A DNA stretch of 64,000 nt from Vibrio maerlii (GCF_003415655.1 NZ_QRHC01000002.1:496008-560007); one strand, 5' to 3'. Positions 25,474-35,095 are shown, counted from the stretch's first letter. Made by a program: numbers and translations. Notes: generated by a model not told the origin, from the letters alone.

Positions 25474-26058
25474 TTAACGGTCGAGTTTATGCAGCAGGCT
25501 TTGTTTCACAACTGGCCACTCAGAACTGATGATCGAAAAAATGACCGTATCTCGATAGCCACCATTCGGCATCTTTTGGTGATTGCGTATCACACCGTCT
25601 TGTTTGGCACCTAAACGATCAATAGCGGTTCGTGAAGCTTGGTTGTGCCAGTGAGTGGTGAATTGCACCGCAATGGCGTCAAGTATTTCAAAGGCATGGG
25701 TGAGTAGTAGTATCTTGCATTCCGTATTGACCGAAGAGCGCTGGTAGCTTTTTGAATACCAGGTATAACCAATTTCTACACGTTGATTCTTACTATCCGC
25801 AGTGCAGAAACGCGTAGAGCCAATGATCTTTTGGCTCACTTTGTCGACCACAACAAAAGGTAGGGCAAGTCCTTCGCTTTGCTGTCTTAATGCTTCATCA
25901 ATATACGCATGAACGTTATCTTGATGAGGTACAGAGGTATACCAAAGCTTCCATAATTCACCATCACTTGCTGCTCTCACTATATCGTCAGCATGATCTT
26001 TCCGCATAGGTATCAGTTTGACTGAAGTGGACTCCAACTCCGTTTCTTTTAACCACAT
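25474..26058 (-). CDS. GNAT family N-acetyltransferase (RimJ/RimL-like)
   Basis: The 194-residue acetyltransferase is of the RimJ/RimL group. It has VKLIPMRKDHADDIVRAA near the start, the strand IIGSTRFC, IGYTWYSKSYQRSSVNTE and the late HWHNQASRTAIDRLGAKQDGV, which is the acetyl-CoA-binding end. The QRSSVNTECK loop replaces the usual Q/RxxGxG/A pyrophosphate loop in part. It acetylates an amino group, but the target (protein N-terminus, antibiotic or metabolite) is unknown. It ends a minus-strand run after the methyltransferase, 20 bp away, suggesting an operon. Confidence 0.85.
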   Translation of the reverse strand: MWLKETELESTSVKLIPMRKDHADDIVRAASDGELWKLWYTSVPHQDNVHAYIDEALRQQSEGLALPFVVVDKVSQKIIGSTRFCTADSKNQRVEIGYTWYSKSYQRSSVNTECKILLLTHAFEILDAIAVQFTTHWHNQASRTAIDRLGAKQDGVIRNHQKMPNGGYRDTVIFSIISSEWPVVKQSLLHKLDR

Positions 26059-26078
26059 GTTCTTTCCTTAGATTAATT

Positions 26079-26801
26079 TTACAAATTGGGCTTTTCAAAC
26101 AAGTAAAAACCGTAGCCCATGGTGTCTCGTCCCCACTTTAAGTAGCCATCTAACCAGCGGTCAATGTGCGTCTTTCTTGCGAGCAATTGATCATTGTTTG
26201 GGGATTGCTGTAATAGCTTACGGTTCTTAAGTTTATGACTCCACTCAAAGTTATCCCATTCGTCTTGATTACTTGAGGTGGCGTATATCAACTCGAAGCC
26301 GTGTTCTTTTGCTTGCACCACATTGCCTCGAAAGTCGTGATAGACGCCAACTGGCTCGCCAATAAATGCTAAGTACTCATCGCTCGGTTGCTGTTTCCAA
26401 AAACCTTCGCCAATCAGGAGTAACCCACCTGGTTTAAGTAGATCATAGGCTTTCTTAAGCGTGTTCTGGTACGCATCACGGCCACTGCCAAGCGCATGAG
26501 ATGAGCCATTACAAATCATAAGGTCGTAGTGATTGGTAGCAAGTTCAGTGTTGTTGATGTCTTGCGCTAAAAACTGTGCTTGAGTGTTGTTAGGTAGAGA
26601 CTTGGCTTGCTCAATAGCAAGCTCAATGAGTTCGGTATTAAGGTCAAAGCCGACACCTTGAGCCTGATACTTATCGAGGATTTTGAGTAACAACTTACCA
26701 TTACCACAACCGATCTCTAGCACATTGGCGTTGTGAGGAAGGTTGAGGATTGAAATGAGAGTTTGTTCTTTCTCTGAGCCAAGGGGGCTGTTGTATTCCA
26801 T
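26079..26801 (-). CDS. class I SAM-dependent methyltransferase
   Basis: The 240-residue protein has the methyltransferase motif I VLEIGCGNGKLL (34-45), a motif II acidic residue in GVGFDLNTELIELA and the motif LICNGSSHALG. This is the Rossmann-like fold that binds S-adenosylmethionine. The substrate is unknown. It is 20 bp upstream of the GNAT gene on the same strand and 83 bp from the reductase-like gene. Confidence 0.85.
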   Translation of the reverse strand: MEYNSPLGSEKEQTLISILNLPHNANVLEIGCGNGKLLLKILDKYQAQGVGFDLNTELIELAIEQAKSLPNNTQAQFLAQDINNTELATNHYDLMICNGSSHALGSGRDAYQNTLKKAYDLLKPGGLLLIGEGFWKQQPSDEYLAFIGEPVGVYHDFRGNVVQAKEHGFELIYATSSNQDEWDNFEWSHKLKNRKLLQQSPNNDQLLARKTHIDRWLDGYLKWGRDTMGYGFYLFEKPNL

Positions 26802-26884
26802 TAATAGAGGTCTCCATGATTATCTTGTGCCAAGTTGGCATTATTTGTTGAGCACGGCAACCTCTACCTAGAAACAATATGATA

Positions 26885-27421
26885 TTAATCTCGCTTGCGC
26901 TTAAATGTGCTTTGCACCATCTGTCCTAGCAGTACTTCGCTCTTTTCTAGCTCAAAGTTAAGTGGCTCAACAAGGTTGCCAAACAGTGGCGAGCCTCCGC
27001 CTAGCAAGGTTGGGATAGTCGAGATGATCAACTCATCAATCAGATCTTGTTTGAGGAAGTTTTGAATCGTTACACCACCATCGATGTAGAGCTCTTTGTA
27101 GCCTTGCTGGTGGATCTGATTTAACACTGCTTTAAGTTCACCGTTAACTAGATAGATCTTGTCCTCGTAACCTTCTGGAACTTCAGTAAGAGTATTGCTG
27201 AGTACGAATACAGGTTTTGGATACGGCCAGTCGACATCAAAACTGAGAATAGTTTCTAGCGTGTTTCTCCCCATTACGAGAGCATCAACGCGTTCAAGCA
27301 ATGGGCCAAAGCCGGTGTCTTGATGATCAGGATTTGGAATTGCATGGAGCCAATCAAGACCACCCTCTTTATCCGCAATATAGCCATCTAAGCTGGTGGC
27401 GATGAAAACGATATTCGACAT
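26885..27421 (-). CDS. dihydrofolate reductase / RibD C-terminal family protein
   Basis: The 178-residue protein has the RibD-C/DHFR fold: SNIVFIATSLDGYIADKEGGLDWL at the start, ALVMGRNTLETIL in the middle, and ELYIDGGVTIQNFL with LIDELIISTIPTLLGGG toward the end. These match the YyaP/YwjB-like stand-alone reductase family, an NADPH-binding enzyme of unknown substrate. It is divergent from the TetR gene at 27520 across a palindromic operator, so it is probably repressed by that TetR protein (inference). Confidence 0.85.
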   Translation of the reverse strand: MSNIVFIATSLDGYIADKEGGLDWLHAIPNPDHQDTGFGPLLERVDALVMGRNTLETILSFDVDWPYPKPVFVLSNTLTEVPEGYEDKIYLVNGELKAVLNQIHQQGYKELYIDGGVTIQNFLKQDLIDELIISTIPTLLGGGSPLFGNLVEPLNFELEKSEVLLGQMVQSTFKRKRD

Positions 27422-27475
27422 GGCAACTCTCCTGAAGAGTGAGATTGGAATCTGAATGAGTATGAATTATAATTT

Positions 27476-27492
27476 ATTCTACAATGTAGAAT
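27476..27492. promoter_or_regulatory. 17-bp palindrome ATTCTACA-A-TGTAGAAT (TetR operator candidate)
   Basis: Perfect 8-bp arms lie between the divergent DHFR-like gene and the TetR gene, ending 28 bp before the TetR start. The half-site ATTCTAC / GTAGAAT is the same as in the 8245-8285 array before the other TetR gene. Confidence 0.65.
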
Positions 27493-27519
27493 ATCTTTAG
27501 ATTCTAGCGAGAGGAACGA

Positions 27520-28104
27520 ATGACTGTCAAGACGAAAAAGCGTGGGCGACCGACTGCGGATAAACCTGCTTTGTCTATGGAGAAGATCTTGGAACAGGCG
27601 AAGATGTTGATGCAAAGAGAGGGAAAAATACCCAGTATCAGGAGGTTAGCTTCAAGTCTTGAGGTCGATGCAATGGCGATTTATTACTATTTCACTAATA
27701 AAGCTGAGTTGCTGGAATCCATCACTGTTTCTCTGGTAGAAGATATTTATGAGCCATACACACAGATTCAACGATCATCATGGCGACTTGAATTGCAACG
27801 CTTGTGTGAGAGTTATCTGGGGCTTTTACAGCAGTATCCTGGATTGCTGGAAACTCTCCTTTCGATGGAGTCGTTAGGTCCTGCGCAAATCTTCACTCAA
27901 CGCTTTGAGCAAGTCATCTCACCATTGGCTCTGAGTCAACAAGACAAAGACAATGCTATTTCTTTGTTGGCTGACTATCTTCATGGCTATGCGTTGGCGT
28001 TAAACTGTCAAAAAGCGGGTGCGACATTGACGTTGGAGCACCTAAAGGGACCATTAGAACTGTACTGTACGGGATTGGAAGTGAAGAGCGATGAATCAGA
28101 TTAA
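27520..28104 (+). CDS. TetR/AcrR family transcriptional regulator
   Basis: The 194-residue regulator starts with a basic arm (MTVKTKKRGRPTADKPALS) and then a helix-turn-helix about residues 35-60 (IRRLASSLEVDAMAIYYYFTNKAELL). The C-terminal part, rich in Leu and Glu, is the ligand-binding domain. It is upstream of and overlaps by 14 bp the AraC-type gene, so the pair is translationally coupled. It most likely represses the divergent reductase-like gene and its own operon through the palindrome at 27476. Confidence 0.9.
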   Translation: MTVKTKKRGRPTADKPALSMEKILEQAKMLMQREGKIPSIRRLASSLEVDAMAIYYYFTNKAELLESITVSLVEDIYEPYTQIQRSSWRLELQRLCESYLGLLQQYPGLLETLLSMESLGPAQIFTQRFEQVISPLALSQQDKDNAISLLADYLHGYALALNCQKAGATLTLEHLKGPLELYCTGLEVKSDESD

Positions 28105-28951
28105 AAAGTTCTACCCCGTTAAAGGCCAACCGTGTGAGGTTATCGATTTTGTTAAGCAACACGACGAAGCAGGCCCTTATGGAGAGCCTTATCTAGGGCC
28201 CCATCGCCACGAATATTGGGAACTGGTTTGGTGCTTGGACGACACAGGTGAGCAGCAGATTGATTTTATCGACTACCCAAATAAGAGAGGTCGTATATTT
28301 ACCATCGCTCCAGGACAGGTGCATCAATCGGCGGATATGGGCAATCAGGTCCGCTTGATTTCGTTTACACCGGGCTTTATCGAGACAGATCACCGCAGTA
28401 CTCAACTAGTGGAATCTACATTTGGTGTGCACGAAGACCGCCTCCCTTATTTGGATTGCAGCGAAGCCGGTATCGAGTACTTGTCACCTATCTTTAAAAT
28501 GCTCATTGATGAAAGACAGCGAGAGGATTGTGACTGGAGTTTGGTTGGGTCACTCGTACACTGCTTCTTACGTTATGTATTGCGATTTTCTGTTTCTGAG
28601 ATTTCCAGGTTAGATAAGAAAGACGCCCGTGTCTCACAGCTTATCAGTTTGATCGAACAGCATTACAAGACACATAAAAAGTGTCAGTTTTATGCTGATG
28701 AGCTGGCTTTAACCAGCAAGCGTCTTAACGAGATCGTAAAAGCAGACAAGGGTAAGACCGTCACTCAACTGATTCATGACCGTCTGATTCTTGAAGCCAA
28801 CCGCAGGCTAATTTTCTCTACCAAAACCATCAAACAAATAGCCTTTGACTTAGGCTTTGACGATCCAGCCTATTTTAGTCGTTTCTATCGCGGGCAAATG
28901 AACGAAACCCCCGCTGAATTTCGCTTTAGATGTGCAGATAATGCAACATAA
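28091..28951 (+). CDS. AraC family transcriptional regulator
   Basis: The 286-residue regulator has an N-terminal cupin-type sensor domain (HRHEYWELVWCLDD near residue 39, then FTIAPGQVHQSADMG) and a C-terminal AraC double helix-turn-helix (about 190-286) ending TIKQIAFDLGFDDPAYFSRF. It overlaps the TetR gene by 14 bp and precedes a MATE exporter gene by 86 bp, which it may activate (inference). Its inducer is unknown. Confidence 0.92.
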   Translation: MNQIKKFYPVKGQPCEVIDFVKQHDEAGPYGEPYLGPHRHEYWELVWCLDDTGEQQIDFIDYPNKRGRIFTIAPGQVHQSADMGNQVRLISFTPGFIETDHRSTQLVESTFGVHEDRLPYLDCSEAGIEYLSPIFKMLIDERQREDCDWSLVGSLVHCFLRYVLRFSVSEISRLDKKDARVSQLISLIEQHYKTHKKCQFYADELALTSKRLNEIVKADKGKTVTQLIHDRLILEANRRLIFSTKTIKQIAFDLGFDDPAYFSRFYRGQMNETPAEFRFRCADNAT

Positions 28952-29037
28952 CGGGCGGATAATCCCTTTCTTGTGGTCGTTTAGGTGAGGATAATACCCG
29001 TCGATTTTATGGTATTGTCCTACCTGAGTAACCAATA

Positions 29038-30378
29038 ATGACGATAAACCTCAAAACTGACCCGGTTTCCAAATCTTTTTATCAATACTTGTGGCCCGCA
29101 CTGACGGGGATGGTGATCAAATCACTGTTCATCATGGGTGATGCTTGGTTTATAGGCCAAGGGGTTGGGGCAGATGGCTTAGGGGCAATCTCTTTAACTG
29201 TACCTGCGTATTCTATTTTCACTGCAATAGCGATGATGATAGGTATTGGTGGGGCAGCCTTTATGTCGATTGAGGTGGGCAAAGGTAACCTTAAGGTAGG
29301 CCAAACGTTACTCACGCAATCTTTGCTGATTACAGCTGTGATTACCTCGATTGGTGTTGCTTTGGCTATGTATAACCTTGATGCGATGTTCGCGATGATG
29401 GGGGCGAGTGGCAACATCGCAGCGCTGGCGACGGAGTATTTGTCAGTGATGCTACAGTTTTTCGTGCTGTATGCATTGGCATGGGTACTCTCTTGTTTCG
29501 TTCGCAACGACGGTAACCCTAAATTGGCCACCTATGCGATGTCACTCGGTGCGATTCTCAACTTAGCCCTGGACTACCTATTTGTACTCGAATTTGGCTG
29601 GGGGATGGCTGGTGCGGCATACGCGACCGGTATTTCTCAGCTCGCGATTGCTGGTATCTTATTGAGCCACTTTGTGCGTCAACAGGGACGTCTCAAGCTT
29701 GTCTTGGAAGGGGTAGGGTTTAGCCAAACACGCAATATTCTTCAAATTGGGTTGCCAATATTCTTTATTGAAGTGACTTCAGCAATGACCATTGTTTTGT
29801 TCAACTATGTGCTACTGCACTACTTCAGCGAGAATCATGTAATTGCTTACGGCATGATGCTAAACGTTGGTGTGTTAGCCTTGTTTGTGATGGTAGGGAT
29901 CTCCCAAGCTTGTCAGCCAATTATCAGTTTTAATCACGGTGCGAACCGTCCACATCTTGTGGATGAAATTCTGCGTTTAGGGCTCAAAGCAGCAATAGGC
30001 AGTGGTGTAGTTTTTCTTGTGGTGGTGTGGTTGTTTTCATCTAATATCGCTGCGCTTTATTTAGGTGAACAACCGGAATTGATTGCGCTCTCTGCAACAT
30101 CGCTGAGTTTCTACTTTTTTGGTGTGCCATTAATGGGTTTCAATATGGTGGTGGCGAACTTATTTCAAGCGACTGCAAAGCCGATGCAAGCGACGGTGAT
30201 ATCACTGGCTCGTGGCTTTATCTTCGTCGCAATAGGTATTGTTACACTACCTCTATTCTTTCCTGAGGACGGCGTGTGGGCGAGCGTCTTGTTTGCTGAG
30301 GCTGTCACGGCTTTGATGAGCCTTGTCATGCTGAGAGCCTATCAACGTCAGAATAACTATCAACCAGCTGTCGCCTAA
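29038..30378 (+). CDS. MATE family multidrug efflux protein
   Basis: The 446-residue protein has about twelve membrane helices in two related halves. The N-terminal half contains SLFIMGDAWFIGQGVGADGLGAISL, the second half the matching IISFNHGANRPHLV loop. MATE proteins export drugs or metabolites against Na+ or H+. No rarer function can be told from sequence. It follows the AraC gene by 86 bp and ends at a terminator at 30469. Confidence 0.92.
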   Translation: MTINLKTDPVSKSFYQYLWPALTGMVIKSLFIMGDAWFIGQGVGADGLGAISLTVPAYSIFTAIAMMIGIGGAAFMSIEVGKGNLKVGQTLLTQSLLITAVITSIGVALAMYNLDAMFAMMGASGNIAALATEYLSVMLQFFVLYALAWVLSCFVRNDGNPKLATYAMSLGAILNLALDYLFVLEFGWGMAGAAYATGISQLAIAGILLSHFVRQQGRLKLVLEGVGFSQTRNILQIGLPIFFIEVTSAMTIVLFNYVLLHYFSENHVIAYGMMLNVGVLALFVMVGISQACQPIISFNHGANRPHLVDEILRLGLKAAIGSGVVFLVVVWLFSSNIAALYLGEQPELIALSATSLSFYFFGVPLMGFNMVVANLFQATAKPMQATVISLARGFIFVAIGIVTLPLFFPEDGVWASVLFAEAVTALMSLVMLRAYQRQNNYQPAVA

Positions 30379-30468
30379 AGTTTCTAACGCGATTTCTTAA
30401 ATATCGAGGTTGGAGTAAGAACACGCTAGGTTAGTAAATTTCATATTTGCTTCTACATTAATACTCAT

Positions 30469-30498
30469 AGCCATGCTGAAAAATCAGTATGGCTTTTT
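30469..30498 (+). terminator. terminator after the MATE gene
   Basis: AGCCATGCTGA pairs with TCAGTATGGCT (one G-U) around AAAA, followed by TTTT. Confidence 0.82.
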
Positions 30499-30524
30499 AT
30501 TTACGCCATTACATTTAAGGATAA

Positions 30525-30983
30525 ATGATGAAGAAGTATCTGATTGCGATCTTAGGTTGCTTAGTAATGAGCTCCTTTTCCGCCATTGCCAGTGAGAGTC
30601 TGGTTCGAGTCGAGAGCCCATATTCTGTCGACGAGACGGTGAATCGATTTGAAGAGATTGCTCAAAGCAAAGGCTTGAGTTTGTTTGCTCGAATTAACCA
30701 TCAAGAAAATGCTAGCAAAGTCGATCTAGACCTAAGACCCACTCAGGTGATCATCTTCGGTAATCCCAAGGTCGGGACACCGCTCATGCAGTGTGCTCAA
30801 ACCATGGCGATAGACCTGCCGCAGAAGGTATTGGTTTATGAAGACGCAGAAGGCAAAGTGTGGCTCTCCTACAACAACCCTGAGTACCTCAAAGAGCGTC
30901 ATTCAATAGAAGGGTGCGATAAGGTGATAGGTAAGGTTTCTGGCGTGCTGAGTAAGCTATCACAAGCCGCTGTAGCGAAGTGA
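30525..30983 (+). CDS. DUF302 domain periplasmic protein
   Basis: The 152-residue protein has a Sec signal peptide (MMKKYLIAILGCLVMSSFSAIA, cleavage near residue 22) and one DUF302 domain, with SPYSVDETVNRFEEIAQSKG and the FGNPKVGTPLMQ block that is typical of the family. DUF302 proteins are small periplasmic or soluble proteins of unknown function. Possible heme or hydrophobic-ligand roles are not shown here. An in-frame ATG at 30528 is an equally possible start. It is monocistronic and faces dmsC across a strong terminator. Confidence 0.85.
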   Translation: MMKKYLIAILGCLVMSSFSAIASESLVRVESPYSVDETVNRFEEIAQSKGLSLFARINHQENASKVDLDLRPTQVIIFGNPKVGTPLMQCAQTMAIDLPQKVLVYEDAEGKVWLSYNNPEYLKERHSIEGCDKVIGKVSGVLSKLSQAAVAK

Positions 30984-31028
30984 TGAATCGCTGAGCATTA
31001 CGACTACAATTACAATCTTAGAAATAAA

Positions 31029-31062
31029 AAACGGCTTGGTGCAAAACACCAAGCCGTTTGTC
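31029..31062. terminator. bidirectional terminator between the DUF302 gene and dmsC
   Basis: AAACGGCTTGGTG and CACCAAGCCGTTT are perfect 13-bp arms around CAAAA. Confidence 0.9.
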
Positions 31063-31090
31063 GTTTAGGGGATTTGTATTTAACCCAAAC

Positions 31091-31936
31091 TTACAGGCCG
31101 TAAGTCATGTGCGTGCTGTAGAACAGAGCGCGACCGATGAGCTCAGAAGCCAGTACAAGTACTAGCGCAACCGTTAAGTTGATAGGGTTCACTGTTGATT
31201 TGTTAATCATTGGTAGTGCCCAAATCAGTAGGCCCGCCATCAATAGAGCAACCTGAACACCAAGGTACATACCAAGTCCATCAACAAGCTCAGAAGCCTT
31301 CACTACTGATGTTTGGATGTCACCTAGTAGGTTTGCTTTGCCCATAGTTACAACAAGGCTTGCCGCCACAGCGATAACCGCAATCATCATGATGTTGCGG
31401 TCAACTGAGAAGCGTGTATCGTCTGCCGATACAATTACAAGCTGAGAAAGCAGCAGACCAGCTACAACCATTGTCATGACAAAGCTCATAGGCGTGTAGA
31501 TGTTGAACCAAGTTGGAACAGTATCAATCATGTATACGCTCACCATCGCATGCATGAAGATAGCACCGAGCACCATGGCTACTACCATGAGTAGTTTTTG
31601 GATGCCTGCACCGCCTTTCTTCAACACAGACAGTAGCCACTGAAGACCACCCACCGCAAAGAATGCCGCGCCGAAGAACACTTCGTTAGACAGCCAAGCT
31701 GTTCCGAGTTGATTGAACGCATTGAATGCACGCAGAGGCGAACCTAGGTGCGTGGTAGAGAACAAGAAACCCAAGCCCATGATCGCCCACAGGAAGAACA
31801 TCGGTACTTTGTAGCTGTTGATCTGCTCTTCATCGTGACCTTTTACCAAAGCACGTGCGCTCACTAGTAAGTAAGCACCTACTGCAGTTTGCGCGAATAC
31901 CGTAAAGAAGATCAAAGAATACTCATGAAAAATCAT
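31091..31936 (-). CDS. dmsC: DMSO reductase-type membrane anchor subunit
   Basis: The 281-residue integral membrane protein has about eight helices and is of the DmsC/YnfH family. It begins with IFHEYSLIFFTVFAQTAVGAYLL and carries the TTHLGSPLRAF loop (61-71) known from DmsC. It anchors the DmsAB dimer and takes electrons from menaquinol. It is the last gene of the dmsABC operon and its start lies one base beyond the dmsB stop. Confidence 0.93.
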   Translation of the reverse strand: MIFHEYSLIFFTVFAQTAVGAYLLVSARALVKGHDEEQINSYKVPMFFLWAIMGLGFLFSTTHLGSPLRAFNAFNQLGTAWLSNEVFFGAAFFAVGGLQWLLSVLKKGGAGIQKLLMVVAMVLGAIFMHAMVSVYMIDTVPTWFNIYTPMSFVMTMVVAGLLLSQLVIVSADDTRFSVDRNIMMIAVIAVAASLVVTMGKANLLGDIQTSVVKASELVDGLGMYLGVQVALLMAGLLIWALPMINKSTVNPINLTVALVLVLASELIGRALFYSTHMTYGL

Positions 31937-31937
31937 C

Positions 31938-32558
31938 TTAAACCTCCTTAGGGTTTGCTAGGAAGCCACTAGTATCACCAGTAGGCTTAGAGTTTTTGTT
32001 TAGCTTTAGAACGATGTTTGGCAGCGTTAGGTTTGATGATGGCAGTGGAGCCACATCGGCTGTTGAACCGTACTTCTCGCGCAGTGTATTGATTTCACCA
32101 AACTCAAGTGCACGCAGTGGACAAGATTCAACACAGATAGGTTGCTTACCTTCAGCCACACGCTCGTAACAGCCGTCACACTTAGTCATGTGACCTTTCT
32201 CTTTATTGAACTGTGGCGCGCCGTAAGGACAAGCATTCGCACAGTGTTGACAACCGATACACACCTCTTCGTTAACCACAACCAAGCCGTCTTCGTCACG
32301 CTTGTGCATTGCGCCTGATGGACACACTTTCACACACGCAGGTTTGGTACAGTGGTTACACGCGATAGAAAGGTAGTAAGAGAACACATCTTTCTGTACC
32401 CAAGTGTCACCATCTTGTACAAAGCCACCACCTGCGTATTCATATACACGACGGTAGTTACGCTTCACGTCGAGGTCTTTGTAGTCTTTACAAGCAAGCT
32501 GGCAAGTCTTACAACCTGTGCATTTACTTGAATCAATGTAAAAGCCGTATTGTTTCAT
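31938..32558 (-). CDS. dmsB: DMSO reductase-type iron-sulfur subunit
   Basis: The 206-residue electron-transfer subunit has four [4Fe-4S] cluster motifs, seen as CTGCKTCQLACKD (16-28), CNHCTKPACVKVCP near 67, CIGCQHCANACPYGAP near 99 and a final set in CDGCYERVAEGKQPICVESCP. It relays electrons from DmsC to the molybdopterin subunit. It lies between dmsA (11 bp upstream) and dmsC in one operon. Confidence 0.95.
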   Translation of the reverse strand: MKQYGFYIDSSKCTGCKTCQLACKDYKDLDVKRNYRRVYEYAGGGFVQDGDTWVQKDVFSYYLSIACNHCTKPACVKVCPSGAMHKRDEDGLVVVNEEVCIGCQHCANACPYGAPQFNKEKGHMTKCDGCYERVAEGKQPICVESCPLRALEFGEINTLREKYGSTADVAPLPSSNLTLPNIVLKLNKNSKPTGDTSGFLANPKEV

Positions 32559-32569
32559 TCCAACCTACC

Positions 32570-35014
32570 TTATGCTTTCTTAACTGCTTTGATTTGAACA
32601 AGGTTCGTATGCTGAGGGTTACCCTTAGCAAGCGGACTTGGGCGCTGAGTGGTGAGTACGTTGATTGAACCACCGTGGTCAACCTTTTTGCCATCTGGCG
32701 CGTACCATGCACCTTCACCCAAAGCCACAACGCGCGGAAGAATACGCGGTGTTACCTTAGCTGGAATATGAAGCTCACCACGGTCGTTGTAGATCGCGAC
32801 CATGTCGCCGTTTTCGATGCCACGCTCGGCTGCATCGATTGGGTTTATCCAGACCTCTTGACGAGCAACGGCTTTGATTTCTGCAACGTTACCGTAGGTT
32901 GAGTGACAACGCGCTTTGTAGTGGAAGCCCGTCAATTGCAGTGGGAACTTCGCTGTAAGTGGATCGGTGTGACCTTCTTTTGATTCCACATAGATTGGTA
33001 GTGGGTGAATCACGTCGCCCTCTGGTAGAACCCATTCTTTCGCGATGTTTGCTAGCGCTTCAGAGTAGATCTCAATCTTGCCACTTGGAGTTTTCAGTGG
33101 ATTTGCTTCCGGGTCTTTGCGGAATGATTCGTAAGCAATGAAGTGACGATCGTATTGACGCTTGTAAATGCCAAGCTCTTTCATCTCTTCGAATGTTGGC
33201 AGTGATGGGTCTTGCTTGCGAGTTTCAGCGTAAAGGTGCTCAATCCACTCTTCTTGTGTGCGACCTTCTGTGAACTCTTGCTCTACGCCCATGCGCTTCG
33301 CAATTTGAGAACACATCTCGTAGATGCTCTTCGCTTCAAACTGAGGCTCAATCGCTTTTTGTGCGTAGATGAAGTAAGGCGCATTCGATGCCTTAGTATC
33401 CATTGCCCAGTCATCTTGCTCAGACGTTGTTAGGTCAGGCAGGATGATGTCTGCGTATTTCGCTGAAGAGGTCATGTGGTTATCAATCACCACAATCATT
33501 TCACACGCTTTGTCATCTTGTAGGATGTCATGCGTACGGTTGATGTCTGCATGCTGGTTAATCAAACAGTTACCCGCGTAGTTCCAGATCATCTTGATTG
33601 GGTTTTCTAGACGCTCGGCACCGCGTACACCGTCTGTCTTGTCTGTCATCTCATGGTGACGGTGAATAGCGTCAGTCCATAGGAACATAGAAATAGAGGT
33701 TGATACTGGGTTTGGAACCGTTGGGAAGCGAACAAACGGAATGTTGATGTCACTTTCACGAGCACCTGTTGAACCACCAGAAACGCCCACAGAACCAGTT
33801 AGTAGTGATAGCATCGCGATTGCGCGAGAGGCAATTTCACCATTGGCAGTACGTTGTAGCCCCCAACCTTGGTGGATCGCACATGGCTTGTTGTTACCCA
33901 TTTCACGAGCCAGCTTCACAATGGTATCCACTGGGATGCCTGTGATCTTCGATGCCCACTCTGGTGTTTTCACTACGCCATCTTCACCTTTACCTAGGAT
34001 GTAAGACTTGTAGTCGCTGTTTGCTGGCGCTGAACCTGGAAGAGTCTTCTCGTCGTAACCAACACAGTATTTGTCTAGGAACGGTTGGTCGACCAAATCT
34101 TCCGTGATCATCACGTAAGCAAGGCCAGCCACAAGAGCAGTATCTGTAGAAGGACGAATTGGGATCCACTGATCTTCACGGCCACCGGCTGTATCGGTGT
34201 AGCGAGGGTCAATGATGATGGTTCTTACGTTGGACTTGTTCTTGCTCTCAACGTAGTGGTGAATCAGACCGCCACCAGACATACGAGTCTCGGCAGGGTT
34301 GTTACCAAACTGAACATTAAGCTTTGCATTTTGTAGGTCAGAGAACGAGTTGTTAGCTGCCCAACCACCATAGGTGTAGCTCAAACCTTTTGCGATTTGT
34401 GCTGTAGAGTAGTCACCGTAATGGTTTAGGTAGCCACCACAAAGGTTCATAAGGCGTGCAATCAGCGTCGCTTTTGGCGGCCAAGACTTAGTCACTGTGC
34501 CACCTAGCGTACCTGTACCGTAGTTTAGGTAGATAGAGTCGTTGCCGTAATCCTTGATAAGACGTTGCATCGTGCCAGAAACTTCATCGTAAGCTTCTTC
34601 CCAGGTAATACGCTTGAATTTACCTTCACCACGTTTACCGACACGCTTCATTGGGTATTTTAGACGGTCAGGGTTGTAAACACGGCGGCGCATTGAGCGA
34701 CCACGCAGACAAGCACGAACTTGCGTGTTTTCACCGTAAACATCGCTACCGGTGTTATCGGTTTCGACGTATTTGATTTCACCGTCTTGTACATGCATAC
34801 GCAGTGGGCAGCGAGAGCCACAGTTTACGGTACATGCGCTCCATACGACTTTCTCGTCGCTACTCATGCTCTCAGCAGCGGAAACCGGTTTTGATTTGAA
34901 TGGTAAGCTAATCCCGCCCGCTAATGCGGCAGCGCTACCTACTGCCGAAGATGCTTTGATAAAGCCTCGGCGAGTTAGGTTCATCACTCCAGATGCATTT
35001 TTATTTTTAGTCAT
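32570..35014 (-). CDS. dmsA: molybdopterin-dependent DMSO/N-oxide reductase catalytic subunit
   Basis: The 814-residue catalytic subunit has a Tat signal at the N-terminus (LTRRGFIKAS, then a hydrophobic run up to SAAALAG), so it is exported folded with its cofactor. The FeS motif CTVNCGSRCPLRM with RACLRGRS follows near residues 61-100, and the rest is the DmsA/YnfE-type bis-MGD domain. It reduces dimethyl sulfoxide or related S- and N-oxides as terminal acceptors. The substrate preference cannot be fixed from sequence. It is the first gene of dmsABC, divergent from a chaperone gene, with a perfect FNR box in the promoter region. Confidence 0.93.
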   Translation of the reverse strand: MTKNKNASGVMNLTRRGFIKASSAVGSAAALAGGISLPFKSKPVSAAESMSSDEKVVWSACTVNCGSRCPLRMHVQDGEIKYVETDNTGSDVYGENTQVRACLRGRSMRRRVYNPDRLKYPMKRVGKRGEGKFKRITWEEAYDEVSGTMQRLIKDYGNDSIYLNYGTGTLGGTVTKSWPPKATLIARLMNLCGGYLNHYGDYSTAQIAKGLSYTYGGWAANNSFSDLQNAKLNVQFGNNPAETRMSGGGLIHHYVESKNKSNVRTIIIDPRYTDTAGGREDQWIPIRPSTDTALVAGLAYVMITEDLVDQPFLDKYCVGYDEKTLPGSAPANSDYKSYILGKGEDGVVKTPEWASKITGIPVDTIVKLAREMGNNKPCAIHQGWGLQRTANGEIASRAIAMLSLLTGSVGVSGGSTGARESDINIPFVRFPTVPNPVSTSISMFLWTDAIHRHHEMTDKTDGVRGAERLENPIKMIWNYAGNCLINQHADINRTHDILQDDKACEMIVVIDNHMTSSAKYADIILPDLTTSEQDDWAMDTKASNAPYFIYAQKAIEPQFEAKSIYEMCSQIAKRMGVEQEFTEGRTQEEWIEHLYAETRKQDPSLPTFEEMKELGIYKRQYDRHFIAYESFRKDPEANPLKTPSGKIEIYSEALANIAKEWVLPEGDVIHPLPIYVESKEGHTDPLTAKFPLQLTGFHYKARCHSTYGNVAEIKAVARQEVWINPIDAAERGIENGDMVAIYNDRGELHIPAKVTPRILPRVVALGEGAWYAPDGKKVDHGGSINVLTTQRPSPLAKGNPQHTNLVQIKAVKKA

Positions 35015-35095
35015 ACAAAGATGCCTTTTATGTTAGTTATAAACGGCACTCTATAAGCAATGGGTTACAGTGCGCTAACCCTAAAGGATAGGTAG

